Shown: one piece after another, positions 11,917-20,951 of the stretch | How positions within the stretch are numbered: position 1 is the stretch's first letter | Layout: the number at the start of each line of letters is the position of its first letter | From: Achromobacter aegrifaciens | Lineage (GTDB): Bacteria; Pseudomonadota; Gammaproteobacteria; Burkholderiales; Burkholderiaceae_B | Assembly (NCBI RefSeq): GCF_902859735.1 | Contig: NZ_CADIJY010000002.1 | Span: 372,001 to 436,000, forward strand | Direction: 5' to 3' | Length of the DNA stretch: 64,000 bases | The notes under the pieces: generated by a model | The model's database searches: none | What the model was told of the DNA's origin: nothing | What the model saw: only the letters and a program-made list of their open reading frames with translations | Position numbers and translations under genes: made by a program

Positions 11917-11975
11917 GGTCGGACTCCCTGGTGTGGCTGGACGGGTCTATATATACCACCGCCAGGGAGCGTCCC

Positions 11976-12890
11976 TTACTGCGGGCCGAGCTTGCGGATC
12001 AAGGCGTCCAGCATCTCCAGTTCTTCAGTCCGCAAGTCCGTCAGAGGCGCGCGTACGGGACCCGCATCGTGACCGACCAATTTGGCGCCGGCCTTGACGA
12101 TGCTGACGGCATATCCCGGCACGCGGTTGCGGATGTCGAGGTACGGCAGGAAAAAATCGTCCAGCAGGCGGTTGGTGGTGTCATGGTCGCCCGCGGCGAT
12201 CGCGCGGTAGAAGTCCATGGCCATACGCGGCACGAAATTGAACACGGCCGACGAATAGACCGGCACGCCCAGCGCGCGGTAGGCGGCGGCATAGACCTCG
12301 GCCGTGGGCAGGCCGCCCAGGTAGGAAAAGCGGTCGCCCAGCTTGCGGCGGATGCGCACCATGGCTTCGATATCGCCCACGCCGTCCTTGAAACCCACCA
12401 GGTTGGGGCAGCGTTCGGCCAGTTGCGCCAGGCTGTCGGCCGACAGGCGCGACTGTGCGCGGTTGTAGACGATGACGCCGATGTTCACGGATTTGCAGAC
12501 CTGCTCGACGTGCGCCGCGATGCCCTGTTGCGAAGCCTCGGTCAGGTAGTGGGGCAGCAGCAGTATGCCCTTGGCGCCCAGGCGCTCGGCTTCTTGCGCG
12601 TAGGCGATGGCAGTGCGGGTCGGACCGCCCGCGCCGGCCAGGATGGGAACCTTGCCCGCGCAGGTTTGCACCGCGGTGCGGATGACGTCGGCGTATTCCT
12701 CTGGCGCCAGCGAAAAGAACTCGCCCGTGCCGCCGGCGGCGAACAGGGCGGTCGCGCCGTAGGGCGCCAGCCATTCCAGGCGCTGCGCATAGTTCCTGGC
12801 GTTGAAGTCGCCGTTCTGGTCGAAATCGGTGACGGGGAAAGACAGCAAGCCTTCCGAAACGATGTGCTTGAGTTCCTGCGGGGTGGTCAT
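11976..12890 (-). CDS. kdgD: 5-dehydro-4-deoxyglucarate dehydratase
   Basis: A 304-residue class I aldolase-fold enzyme of the DHDPS/NAL family, best matching KdgD. KdgD dehydrates and decarboxylates 5-dehydro-4-deoxy-D-glucarate to 2-oxoglutarate semialdehyde in glucarate/galactarate breakdown. Family signs are [14 protein letters not shown] at the N-terminus, [11 protein letters not shown] (the GTGE carboxylate-binding loop), the catalytic Tyr in VYNRA and the Schiff-base lysine in [10 protein letters not shown] chose the ATG at 12890, which gives the usual length near 303. It is divergent from a Bug receptor, and matching operator half-sites lie near both promoters. Confidence 0.87.
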   Translation of the reverse strand: MTTPQELKHIVSEGLLSFPVTDFDQNGDFNARNYAQRLEWLAPYGATALFAAGGTGEFFSLAPEEYADVIRTAVQTCAGKVPILAGAGGPTRTAIAYAQEAERLGAKGILLLPHYLTEASQQGIAAHVEQVCKSVNIGVIVYNRAQSRLSADSLAQLAERCPNLVGFKDGVGDIEAMVRIRRKLGDRFSYLGGLPTAEVYAAAYRALGVPVYSSAVFNFVPRMAMDFYRAIAAGDHDTTNRLLDDFFLPYLDIRNRVPGYAVSIVKAGAKLVGHDAGPVRAPLTDLRTEELEMLDALIRKLGPQ

Positions 12891-12955
12891 GTCGCGTTGA
12901 TCCGTATGGGGCGCCATCGAACGGCAAAGTCTGCCGGCAGCCTGGTTAAGTGGTA

Positions 12956-12969
12956 AGTCATCGTACAAC
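12956..12969 (+). promoter_or_regulatory. Operator half of a 14-base inverted repeat (kdgD side)
   Basis: AGTCATCGTACAAC is the exact reverse complement of GTTGTACGATGACT at 13068-13081, 98 bases away. It lies 66 bases upstream of the kdgD start. The core TTGTAC with outer G/A positions resembles GntR/FadR-type sites (TNGTNNNACNA). Confidence 0.65.
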
Positions 12970-13067
12970 ATGAAATATCGCCATTCAAGGAAAATGCACT
13001 ACTGTAGGCGCCGGGATAGGTGCATACCCGATAGGGATATATTTTGCTTTCCAATAATAATTTCGTA

Positions 13068-13081
13068 GTTGTACGATGACT
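13068..13081 (+). promoter_or_regulatory. Operator half of a 14-base inverted repeat (Bug receptor side)
   Basis: GTTGTACGATGACT mirrors the site at 12956-12969 perfectly. Read as TAGTTGTACGA (13066-13076) it fits the FadR-subfamily consensus TNGTNNNACNA. It lies about 110 bases before the Bug receptor start. The intergenic stretch 12891-13193 holds no gene and is AT-rich in the middle, consistent with back-to-back promoters. Confidence 0.65.
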
Positions 13082-13193
13082 ATGGTCTAGCCGGACGAAG
13101 CTGGCGCAGGTGCGCGCGGCGGCCGTTCCCAAAAGGCTGCGGCAGTGCGCCGGGGACGGCGTCCGCGCGCAAGATAATTCCAGAGGAGACTGC

Positions 13194-14171
13194 ATGAACC
13201 CGAGCAAGAGACAATTCCTGGGCGGCGCTGCGGCGCTATGCCTGTCGCCGTGGTTGCCGGCATGGGCGCAGCCGGGCGACTGGCCGACGCGCGCGGTCCG
13301 CATCATCGTGCCTTACCCGCCCGGCGGCTCGTCGGACATCATCGCGCGCATCCTGGCGCCGCGCCTGGCCGACGCCCTGAAGCAGACCGTGGTGGTCGAG
13401 AACAAGCCTGGAGCCAATGGCAACCTGGGCGCCGGCCTGGTGGTGCAGGCGGCGCAAGAGGACCATACCGTGCTCTTGTGCGACGTGGGGGCGCTGGCGA
13501 TCAGCCCGTCCGTGTACACCAAGCTGTCTTTCGATCCGTCCAAGGACTTGCGCGCGGTCGGCATGCTGGCCTATTCGCCGCACGTGCTGGCCGTGCATCC
13601 CGACGTGCCGGCCAAGACGGTGACCGAACTGGTGGCCCTGTCGAAGAAGCAGCGCTTGAACTTCGCGGTCACGGCGATCGGCAGCGCGCCGCATCTGGCC
13701 GCGGTCGCCGTGCAGCAGGCGACGGGCGCGCAATGGGAGTATGTGCCCTACAAGGGCGGTTCGCAGGCGGTGACGGACACCATAGGCGGGCAGACCCAGG
13801 TCATCATGAATGGGTTGCTGGCCACGTTGCCCCACATCAAGGCCGGCAAGCTGCGGCCGATCGCGATCTCCAAGCGCGAACGCATGCAACTGGTGCCTGA
13901 CATCCCCACCATTTCCGAACAGGGCGTGGCGGGCTTCGAGTCCGGCACCTGGCAAGGGGTGATGGCGCCCGTGACCACGACCGATCCCGTCGCCATCCGC
14001 TTGTCGGAACTGATGGCGCAGATCGTCAACCAGCCGGACGTGAAGGCGCAGTTGAACGAACAGGGCGCTGAAATCGTCACCCGCAATCCCGCCGAACTGG
14101 CGCAGTTCTTCAACAGCGAACGCGCGCGCTGGGCGTCGGTGGTGAAAAGCGCGGATATCCGGCTGGATTGA
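13194..14171 (+). CDS. Bug-family tripartite tricarboxylate transporter receptor
   Basis: A 325-residue periplasmic solute receptor of the Bug/TctC family, which binds small carboxylates or related compounds. It has a signal peptide with a twin-arginine-like SKRQFL motif and cleavage after AWA. The hallmark loops are PYPPGGSSDIIARIL and VVENKPGANG. The start at 13194 follows a good AGAGGAG site; the frame is open further upstream without signal features. Being divergent from kdgD with shared operators, it may bind an aldarate such as glucarate or galactarate. No TctA/TctB membrane genes are nearby, which is common for Bug genes. Confidence 0.87.
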   Translation: MNPSKRQFLGGAAALCLSPWLPAWAQPGDWPTRAVRIIVPYPPGGSSDIIARILAPRLADALKQTVVVENKPGANGNLGAGLVVQAAQEDHTVLLCDVGALAISPSVYTKLSFDPSKDLRAVGMLAYSPHVLAVHPDVPAKTVTELVALSKKQRLNFAVTAIGSAPHLAAVAVQQATGAQWEYVPYKGGSQAVTDTIGGQTQVIMNGLLATLPHIKAGKLRPIAISKRERMQLVPDIPTISEQGVAGFESGTWQGVMAPVTTTDPVAIRLSELMAQIVNQPDVKAQLNEQGAEIVTRNPAELAQFFNSERARWASVVKSADIRLD

Positions 14172-14315
14172 CGGCGGGGTTGCCTGGACAGGCATTCAGG
14201 CGCGGGAGCACACTGGAATCATCCCGCGTCCGTCCAGGCCCCGGCGCGACGCGGGCCCGGGCTGCGCAGGCAACATCGCGCGCGGCCGCAGACCAGGGGC
14301 AGAGGGGCTGCAGCC

Positions 14316-14672
14316 ATGAAAATTCTTTGCGCCGCCGCGCTGCTGGCGGCGGCCTGCGGGCCAGCCGTCGCGCAAGGCGCCGGACCCGCGGTTCCCCAAC
14401 CCCCGCCTTCGGCCCGCGTCATACCCGATGCCTGCGTCGGCGCGTCATGTCCCCGGCTGGTCAATCCGGGCGCTACCCAGGAACCCTGCCTGGGCACCGG
14501 TTGCGCCACCGCCGGCAGGCCGCCTGGCCCGCCCGCGCCGCCCTCCAGCGGACCGAGCCGGCAACCTGGCTGGATGAGCCCCGCGCCATCCCGCCTGCCG
14601 CCGATGCCGGCGCAGCGCGGCGTGCCGACGGGGCCGCTGACGCCTGCGCCGCCGTTGCCGGTGCCGAGGTGA
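14316..14672 (+). CDS. Small Pro-rich exported protein with two CxGxxC motifs
   Basis: A 118-residue protein with a signal peptide (MKILCAAALLAAACGPAVAQ). The mature part is over a fifth proline and contains two similar motifs, ACVGASC and PCLGTGC, about twenty residues apart; the tail is a proline/serine/glycine-rich low-complexity run. I do not recognise a family. A purine-rich site (AGAGGGG) lies before the ATG. It may be a small envelope protein; the paired Cys motifs could form disulfides or bind metal, which is a guess. Confidence 0.6.
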   Translation: MKILCAAALLAAACGPAVAQGAGPAVPQPPPSARVIPDACVGASCPRLVNPGATQEPCLGTGCATAGRPPGPPAPPSSGPSRQPGWMSPAPSRLPPMPAQRGVPTGPLTPAPPLPVPR

Positions 14673-14699
14673 TGCGGGGGGATGGAAGGCGGCAAAACC

Positions 14700-15659
14700 T
14701 CATGGCGGTGCCGACCGCGCATCCGCCATCCGCATGTACGACCGATAAGGCTCCGCCTCAACCATGTCCCGCAGCAATTCACGCAGGATGTCCTGCACTA
14801 TCTTCACCGCCTGCGTCAGCGGCCGGTTCGATGCGGTAGCCAGCATCAGGCGGGTGGACAGGGCGGGATTGACGATCCTGCGGGCGACGAGCTGGCCGCT
14901 GTTCAATTCGCCTACCACCGCAGGCAGGGCCAGCACCGTGTGGGCCAGTCCGTTCAAGACGATTTCCTTCATCAGTTCCAGCGCGTCCATTTCGAACACG
15001 ACATTCAGGGGCGCATCGGCCTGCGCTGCCGCCTGTTCCAGCGTGCGGCGCAGGCCATGGCTGCGCGTGGGCAGCGCCAGTGGCAGATCGCCCAGCTGAG
15101 CGAAGTCGATGGAGGGCAAGGCCCGCGCGGCGGGGGACAGGTTCTGTGCGGGCGATACCAGCGCCAAGTCCAGCTCGGCCAGGGGATCGACCACCACGTG
15201 CTGGGAACGCCGCGCATCGTGCAGCACCGCGATGTCGACGCGGGCGTTGGCCAGCCATTCGTGCACATAGCCGCTGTAGCCGGTGATGACGTTGAGCTGG
15301 ATGCGCGGATGGCGCCTCCAGACTGCCGCCACCAGCGGCATGCCGACCATGTGGGACAGCGTGGGCGTCAGGCCCAGCGTGACCTGGCCGGAGGGCGATT
15401 TCTGCTCGTCATGGAATTCGGTCACCACCCGCGCCATTTGCGCCAGCAAGGGGCGCAGGCTATCCAGCAGTTTCTCGCCTTCCGGGGTCAAGGACACGCC
15501 GCGGCCGTTGCGGTAGAGCAGGGCGCAGCCGCATTCGTCTTCCAGCTTTCTGACCTGGCGGCCCAGCGCCGATTGCGCGATGCCCAGCACCGAGGCGGCC
15601 TTGGAGAAGCTGCCCGAGTCGGCCACGTGGATCAGGTTTTCGATCTTGCGCAGGTCCAT
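14700..15659 (-). CDS. LysR-family transcriptional regulator
   Basis: A 319-residue LysR regulator. The winged helix is at the N-terminus (MDLRKIENLIHVADSGSFS, then AASVLGIAQSALGRQVRKLE), followed by an effector domain with CynR/NAC-like features (TLGLTPTLSHMVG). It is divergent from the ThDP enzyme at 15821, and a symmetric LysR-type site lies in the 161-base gap. It most likely controls that gene in response to a pathway intermediate. Confidence 0.88.
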   Translation of the reverse strand: MDLRKIENLIHVADSGSFSKAASVLGIAQSALGRQVRKLEDECGCALLYRNGRGVSLTPEGEKLLDSLRPLLAQMARVVTEFHDEQKSPSGQVTLGLTPTLSHMVGMPLVAAVWRRHPRIQLNVITGYSGYVHEWLANARVDIAVLHDARRSQHVVVDPLAELDLALVSPAQNLSPAARALPSIDFAQLGDLPLALPTRSHGLRRTLEQAAAQADAPLNVVFEMDALELMKEIVLNGLAHTVLALPAVVGELNSGQLVARRIVNPALSTRLMLATASNRPLTQAVKIVQDILRELLRDMVEAEPYRSYMRMADARSAPP

Positions 15660-15723
15660 CGCGATGTCTCGCCGCCAGCGCTTGCGGGCGGCTCCTCCTT
15701 GTGTGCGTTTTTTGTATATCTGA

Positions 15724-15740
15724 TAGGCACAGTATGCCTA
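15724..15740. promoter_or_regulatory. Symmetric LysR-type operator
   Basis: TAGGCACAGTATGCCTA is a perfect 6+6 inverted repeat with a five-base centre and contains the T-N11-A core. It lies about 65 bases upstream of the LysR start and 81 upstream of the ThDP enzyme start, between the divergent genes. Confidence 0.65.
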
Positions 15741-15820
15741 CATGGCCTGCCGCCAGCCACCCTAGAATTCCTGCGTATCAGACCCGCGCCTGCGCGCTTG
15801 CCCTTGGTTTCCTGCCATCC

Positions 15821-17527
15821 ATGACACCTGCTGCCGAACTGAACACGTCTTCCCACGCCTTGCTCGGGGTCTTCGCCCGCAACGGCATCGACCGGGTCTT
15901 CCTGGTCCCTGGCGAAAGCTATCTGGGCGTGCTCGACGCCTTGCACGATTTCGCTGGCATCGACGTGGTGACCTGCAGGCACGAAGGGGGCGCGGCATTC
16001 ATGGCGTGCGCCGATGGCCGGTTGACGGGCCGCCCGGGCGTGGTCATGGTGTCCAGGGGACCGGGCGCGGCGAATGCGGCCATCGGCGTGCATGCCGCGC
16101 AGCAGGACGGCGTGCCGCTGGTCCTGCTGATCGGGCAAGTGCCGCGCAAGGACCTGCGCAAGGAGGCCTTCCAGGAGATCGATTACCAGAAGATGTTCGG
16201 TTCGATCGCCAAATGGGTGCATGAGGTGGCGGCGCCCGAGGACGTGGCCTGGGCCGCTTTCAAGGCTTTGCGCGTGGCCGCTTCGGGTACGCCAGGGCCA
16301 GTGGTGCTGGTGGTGCCGGAAGACGTCCAGCAGGCCTGCGTGCCGCAACCGGACTGGGTGGCCGAGCCGGCCAGTCCCGCGCAGCCGGCGCCCGCCGCGC
16401 TGGCGCGACTGCAAGCCTTGCTGGACGCCGCCCGCAAGCCGCTGATCATTGCCGGGGGCGCCTTCAACGCGCCGGGCGGCCGCGAAGCGCTGCGGCAGCT
16501 GGCGGAGCGGCACGGCATACCGGTGGCAGTATCGTTCCGCCAGCATGACTTGTTCCCCAACACGCATCCGCTGTACGCCGGCGACCTGGACCTGGCGACG
16601 CAGCCCGCGCAGGTGGAGGCGTTCGATTCCAGCGATCTGATCCTGGCCCTGGGCACGCGCCTGGGCGACATCACCACCCAGGGCTACACGTTTCCGGCCT
16701 ATCCCAGGCCGTCGCAGACGCTGGTGCATTGCCATGCCGACGCGCATTTCGTGAACCAGCACTTTGCGGCGGACGTGGGCATCATCGCGGATCCGGTGGC
16801 CACGGCGCAGGCGCTGGCCGCGCTGCCGGCGGCGGACCGTGGCGGGCGCGAGGACTGGGCGGAATCCTTGCGCGCGATCCGCGAGCGCTCCGCCGCCTGG
16901 CCCGATCCAAAGGCCGACGATGGCGTGCCCTTCGTGTCGGTGGTGCGAGCGCTGGCCGAACAGGCGCCGCCGGACCTCATGGTTTGTCTGGACGCGGGCA
17001 CCTTCGCGGCGCCGGTGTATCGCCACTTTCCCTTCGTCTACCCGCAACGGCTGATGGCCTCGCAATCGGGCGCCATGGGCTACGGCACGCCGGCGGCGAT
17101 TGCCTCGCAGCTGCGCAACCCGCATGGCAAGGTGGTATGCTTGGTTGGCGACGGCGGCTTCATGATGACGGGCAACGAGATGATGGCCGCGGCCGAGCGC
17201 GGACTGCCGGTGTTCTTCATCGTCTCCAACAACAATTGCTATGGCTCCATCCGCCTGCATCAGGCGCGCACCTATCCCGGGCGCTACGCGGGCACCAATC
17301 TGGCAAGTCCCGATTTCGCGATGATGGCGCGCGCCTTCGGCATGCAGACCGAGTATGTCACCCATCCGGACCAGGTGGCCGCGGCCATCGCCCGCGGGCT
17401 GGCCTCGGCCGCGCCGTACTTCGTGGAGGTCAAGACCAGCCTCGCCGCGATCCTGCCGGACGGCGCGGACAGCGCGGCCGGCATCGACCTTCTGGGGCGA
17501 GACCAGGCAGGGACTCAATCGCGGTAG
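15821..17527 (+). CDS. ThDP-dependent enzyme, acetolactate synthase/benzoylformate decarboxylase superfamily
   Basis: A 568-residue three-domain thiamine diphosphate enzyme. The catalytic Glu is E55 in CRHEGGAAFMA. The ThDP/Mg motif begins GDGGF and ends with NNN about 30 residues later. The N-terminal loop reads FLVPGESYLGVLDAL rather than the usual PGG/PGA of acetolactate synthases. There is no obvious acetolactate synthase regulatory partner, so it is more likely a catabolic decarboxylase or carboligase of a 2-oxoacid. It is divergent from LysR and resembles the enzyme at 22213-23925 (shared EAFQEIDY, then MFG and AKWV). The ATG at 15821 matches the family start. Confidence 0.78.
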   Translation: MTPAAELNTSSHALLGVFARNGIDRVFLVPGESYLGVLDALHDFAGIDVVTCRHEGGAAFMACADGRLTGRPGVVMVSRGPGAANAAIGVHAAQQDGVPLVLLIGQVPRKDLRKEAFQEIDYQKMFGSIAKWVHEVAAPEDVAWAAFKALRVAASGTPGPVVLVVPEDVQQACVPQPDWVAEPASPAQPAPAALARLQALLDAARKPLIIAGGAFNAPGGREALRQLAERHGIPVAVSFRQHDLFPNTHPLYAGDLDLATQPAQVEAFDSSDLILALGTRLGDITTQGYTFPAYPRPSQTLVHCHADAHFVNQHFAADVGIIADPVATAQALAALPAADRGGREDWAESLRAIRERSAAWPDPKADDGVPFVSVVRALAEQAPPDLMVCLDAGTFAAPVYRHFPFVYPQRLMASQSGAMGYGTPAAIASQLRNPHGKVVCLVGDGGFMMTGNEMMAAAERGLPVFFIVSNNNCYGSIRLHQARTYPGRYAGTNLASPDFAMMARAFGMQTEYVTHPDQVAAAIARGLASAAPYFVEVKTSLAAILPDGADSAAGIDLLGRDQAGTQSR

Positions 17528-18258
17528 CCAGGATCCTTCCTGTCCATCAGACGCAGCATGGCCGGCCATTCCAGTTCGCCGAAGGGGCGGCGCGTTGTCG
17601 GCTGATACAGGTGCCAGGTCTTCTCGACGACCTCTGGCGGCGGCACGCATAGTTCGCGGTTGGCGGCCAGGGCGTCGACCTGCGCCTTGCAGGCCATTTC
17701 CAGCCAATACAGTGTGTTGAATGCCTGCGCGATGCTCGGGCCGGCGGCTAGCAGGCCGTGGTTGCGCAGGATCATCGCCTCGGACTGGCCCAGGTCCGCC
17801 ACCAGGCGCGCGCGCTCGTCCAGGTCGATGGCCACGCTCTCATAGTCGTGGTAGGGAATCTTGGCGAAGCGCATGGCGGTCTGGGTCAGCGGCAGCAGGC
17901 CGCATTGCAGCGCCGATACCGCCATGCCGGCCCGCGTGTGGGTATGGATGACGCATTGCACGTCGTGGCGCGCGCCGTGCACGGCGCTGTGGATCACGTA
18001 GCCCGCAGCGTTGATGCCGTACTCGCCGGGATTGTCCAGCACGTTCCCGTCCAGGTCTATCCTGATCAGGCTGGAAGCGGTGATTTCGTCGTACATCATG
18101 CCGTAGGGATTGATCAGCAGATGGCCCTCGGGCCCGGGTATGCGCGCGGTGATGTGGTTGTAGATGAGATCGCTCATGCCAAAGTGGGACACCAGCCGGT
18201 AGCAGGCGGCCAGTTGAATGCGGGTGTCGCGTTCCGCGGGGCTCATGGCTTTTTGCAT
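17515..18258 (-). CDS. Class II aldolase/adducin-family protein
   Basis: A 247-residue protein of the class II aldolase/adducin fold (fuculose-phosphate aldolase superfamily). The zinc site is visible as HTHTRAG with a later histidine in LRNHGLLAAG. Such enzymes cleave or decarboxylate hydroxy-oxo acids; a specific substrate cannot be read. It converges on the ThDP gene and overlaps its end by 13 bases. A Bug receptor lies 16 bases upstream on the same strand, so the two probably form an operon for uptake and cleavage of a carboxylate. Confidence 0.83.
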   Translation of the reverse strand: MQKAMSPAERDTRIQLAACYRLVSHFGMSDLIYNHITARIPGPEGHLLINPYGMMYDEITASSLIRIDLDGNVLDNPGEYGINAAGYVIHSAVHGARHDVQCVIHTHTRAGMAVSALQCGLLPLTQTAMRFAKIPYHDYESVAIDLDERARLVADLGQSEAMILRNHGLLAAGPSIAQAFNTLYWLEMACKAQVDALAANRELCVPPPEVVEKTWHLYQPTTRRPFGELEWPAMLRLMDRKDPGYRD

Positions 18259-18274
18259 GGTTCGGGTCTCCGGT

Positions 18275-19267
18275 TCAGTCGCTGGCCTTGACGTTGAAAT
18301 CGCGGACCACCTTGCCCCACGATTCGTATTCGGATTTCATCAGCGCGCCGAACTCGGCGGGCGTGGCGGTGGTGCGGACCTGGGCGCCCAGGTCCGCCAG
18401 CTTGTCGCGCACGGCGGGGTCTGCCAGCACGGCGTTGACCTCGACGGCCAGCTTCTGCTGGATCTCGGGCGGGATGCCGGCGGGCGCGATCAGGCCCAGC
18501 CAGGCGCCCATGTCGAAACCGGGGTAGCCCTGTTCGGCGACGGTGGGCACCTCCGGCAGGCTCGCGACCCGCTCAGGGGTGCTGACGGCGATCGCCTTCA
18601 GGCGTCCGGCTTTAACCAGGGCCAGCGAGGACACCATGGTGTCGAAGGTGGCGTAGGTCCGCCCGCCCACGATATCGGTCTGCGCCTGGCTGCTGCCTTT
18701 GTAGGGCACGTGGATCATGCTGGCGCCGGCCTTGGCCAGCAGCACCGAGATCACCAGATGGCTGGTGGTGCCGACGCCGGTGGTGGCGTAGGTGTACTGG
18801 TTCGGTTTGGCCTTCACGGCAGCGAGGAAGTCCTGCAGGTTGTTGGCCGGATTGTCGGGGCTGACGACGAACAGGTAGGGCAGCCAGGTCAGCAGGCCGA
18901 TGGGCGCGAAATCCTTGCGCGCGTCGTAGTTCAGGTTGGGATAGACATGCGGGTTGATGGCTTGCGGCGCGGACGCGCCGATCATGAGCGTATAGCCGTC
19001 GGGCTTGGCGCGCGCGCCCAGGCCGGCGGCGATGGAGCCGCCCGCGCCAGGCTTGTTCTCGACGATGAACTGCTGGCCCAGACGCTGCGCCAGGCGGTCG
19101 CCGACCATGCGGGCGACGGTGTCGGTGGCCGTGCCGGGCGGGAATCCGACCAGGATCGTGACGGGCTTGGAGGGATAGGGGGCTTGCGCCCAAGCCGGCC
19201 CGGCTGCGGCCCAGGCTGTGGCGGCCAGCATGGCGGCCAGCGCGGCTCGCCTTGTCGCATTGCGCAT
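18275..19267 (-). CDS. Bug-family tripartite tricarboxylate transporter receptor
   Basis: A 330-residue periplasmic receptor with a signal peptide ending GPAWAQ, the glycine-rich loop GFPPGTATDTVARM and VENKPGAGGSIAAG. The C-terminal domain has the usual VPYKGSSQAQTDIVGG. It is the upstream partner of the class II aldolase gene. No membrane subunits are adjacent, so it would have to use TctAB-type permeases encoded elsewhere. Confidence 0.87.
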   Translation of the reverse strand: MRNATRRAALAAMLAATAWAAAGPAWAQAPYPSKPVTILVGFPPGTATDTVARMVGDRLAQRLGQQFIVENKPGAGGSIAAGLGARAKPDGYTLMIGASAPQAINPHVYPNLNYDARKDFAPIGLLTWLPYLFVVSPDNPANNLQDFLAAVKAKPNQYTYATTGVGTTSHLVISVLLAKAGASMIHVPYKGSSQAQTDIVGGRTYATFDTMVSSLALVKAGRLKAIAVSTPERVASLPEVPTVAEQGYPGFDMGAWLGLIAPAGIPPEIQQKLAVEVNAVLADPAVRDKLADLGAQVRTTATPAEFGALMKSEYESWGKVVRDFNVKASD

Positions 19268-19454
19268 CGTAGTCTCCAGTCATTGTTCTGATGGCGGGAG
19301 AGCGCCTGCGCCTGCCCGCAACGGAACCGCGGTGGGCAGCCCGTCGCCGTTCAAGGTCGCACAAGGGCCCACCGCCTTCAATGGCGCTGGCGGCCAAGCA
19401 GATAACGCGAAATGGCAAGGATGGCGGACGCCGCGCGGGCGTCCGCCCAGGGGA

Positions 19455-20951
19455 TCAAGCCGTCAGGCTGATCCAGGTCGTCTTCAGGTCGCTGTACTTG
19501 TCCAGCGCGTGCAGCGACTTGTCGCGGCCGAAGCCCGACTGTTTGACCCCGCCGAATGGCACGGTGATGTCGCCGTCGGCGTAGCAGTTGACCCACACCA
19601 GGCCCGCGCGCAGGCGGCGCGAGAGACGGTGCGCGCGCGACAGGTTGGCAGTCCAGAGCCCAGCGCCCAGGCCGTAGATCGAATCGTTGGCCAGCCGCAC
19701 CGCGTCGTCCTCGGTGGCGAAGCGCTGCGCGGCCAGCACCGGGCCGAAGATCTCCTCGCGCACCAGGCTGCTGTCCTGGCTGGCGCAATCGAAAATCGTC
19801 GGTTCGATGTAGTAGCCCCCGGTGGCGCCCAGGGCCTGGCGCCCACCCATGCGCAACTGCGCGCCTTCGGCCGAGCCCGCTTCGATGCGGGCCAGCACGC
19901 CGCGCATCTGGCGTTCGTCGACCATGGCGCCCATGGCGGTGGCGGGATCCAGCGGATCGCCCGGTTGCAGGGCGGCGGCGTAGTCCGCGACCTTGGACAT
20001 GAAGGCGTCGTAGATGCCGTCCTGCACATACAGGCGCGAGCCCGCGATGCAGACTTCGCCCTGGTTGGAGAAGATGGCCAGGGCCGCAGCCTGAGCGGCG
20101 CGGTCCAGGTCGGGGCAGTCCTCGAACACGATGTGCGGCGACTTGCCGCCGCACTCCAGCCACACGCGCTTCAGGTTCGATTGTCCCGAATACTCCATGA
20201 AGCGCTTGCCGGTGGCGGTCGACCCGGTGAAGGCGATGCAGTCCACATCGGGATGCAGGCCCAGCGCCTGGCCGGCCTGCGCGCCCAGGCCGGGCACCAC
20301 GCTGAAGACGCCGGCGGGGATGCCGGCTTCCCCGGCCAGCGCCGCCAGCCGGATGGCCGACAGCGAGGCTTGTTCGGCCGGTTTGAGGATGACGCTGTTG
20401 CCGGCGGCCAAGGCTGGCGCGACTTTCCAGGCGGCCATCATCAGCGGGTAGTTCCACGGCACCACCGCCGCGACCACGCCCAGCGCTTCGCGCGTGATGG
20501 TGGCCAGCGCGTCCGGGCCGGTGGGGGCGATCTCGTCGTAGATCTTGTCGATCGCCTCGGCGTACCAGGCGTAGCAGCGCGCCGTCTCGGGTACGTCGAA
20601 GGCCAGCGCGTCGCGGATGGGCTTGCCCATGTCCAGCGTTTCCAGCAGCGCGAGTTCCTCGCGGTGCTCGTCGATCAGCGCGGCCAGGCGCAGCAGATGC
20701 TGCTTGCGCTGGCGCGGCGCCAAGGCGCTCCAGACGCCGGCTTCGAAGGCGCGGCGGGCGGCCTGCACGGCGCGGTCCACGTCGGCCGCGCCGCAAGACG
20801 CCACGTCGGCCAGCTTGCGCCCGTCTATCGGGCTGGTGGCGGGGAAGGTGGCGCCATCGGCCGCGTCGCAATAGGCGCCGTCGATGTAGGCCTGGCCATT
20901 GAAGGCGAGCGCGGCGGCGCGGGCGCGCCAGTAGGCGGCGTCCTGGGTCAT
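19455..20951 (-). CDS. NAD(P)-dependent aldehyde dehydrogenase (PuuC-like)
   Basis: A 498-residue aldehyde dehydrogenase. Catalytic residues are visible: E266 in LECGGKSPH and nucleophile C301 in NQGEVCIAGSR, with the Rossmann-loop GSTATGKRFM between residues 240 and 255 and VPWNYPL at about 164. It is closest in pattern to gamma-glutamyl-gamma-aminobutyraldehyde dehydrogenases, though exact substrate is uncertain. The start at 20951 overlaps the carbamoylase stop as ATGA. It is the last gene of the long minus-strand run and would oxidise an aldehyde made upstream, for example by the ThDP enzyme. Confidence 0.87.
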   Translation of the reverse strand: MTQDAAYWRARAAALAFNGQAYIDGAYCDAADGATFPATSPIDGRKLADVASCGAADVDRAVQAARRAFEAGVWSALAPRQRKQHLLRLAALIDEHREELALLETLDMGKPIRDALAFDVPETARCYAWYAEAIDKIYDEIAPTGPDALATITREALGVVAAVVPWNYPLMMAAWKVAPALAAGNSVILKPAEQASLSAIRLAALAGEAGIPAGVFSVVPGLGAQAGQALGLHPDVDCIAFTGSTATGKRFMEYSGQSNLKRVWLECGGKSPHIVFEDCPDLDRAAQAAALAIFSNQGEVCIAGSRLYVQDGIYDAFMSKVADYAAALQPGDPLDPATAMGAMVDERQMRGVLARIEAGSAEGAQLRMGGRQALGATGGYYIEPTIFDCASQDSSLVREEIFGPVLAAQRFATEDDAVRLANDSIYGLGAGLWTANLSRAHRLSRRLRAGLVWVNCYADGDITVPFGGVKQSGFGRDKSLHALDKYSDLKTTWISLTA

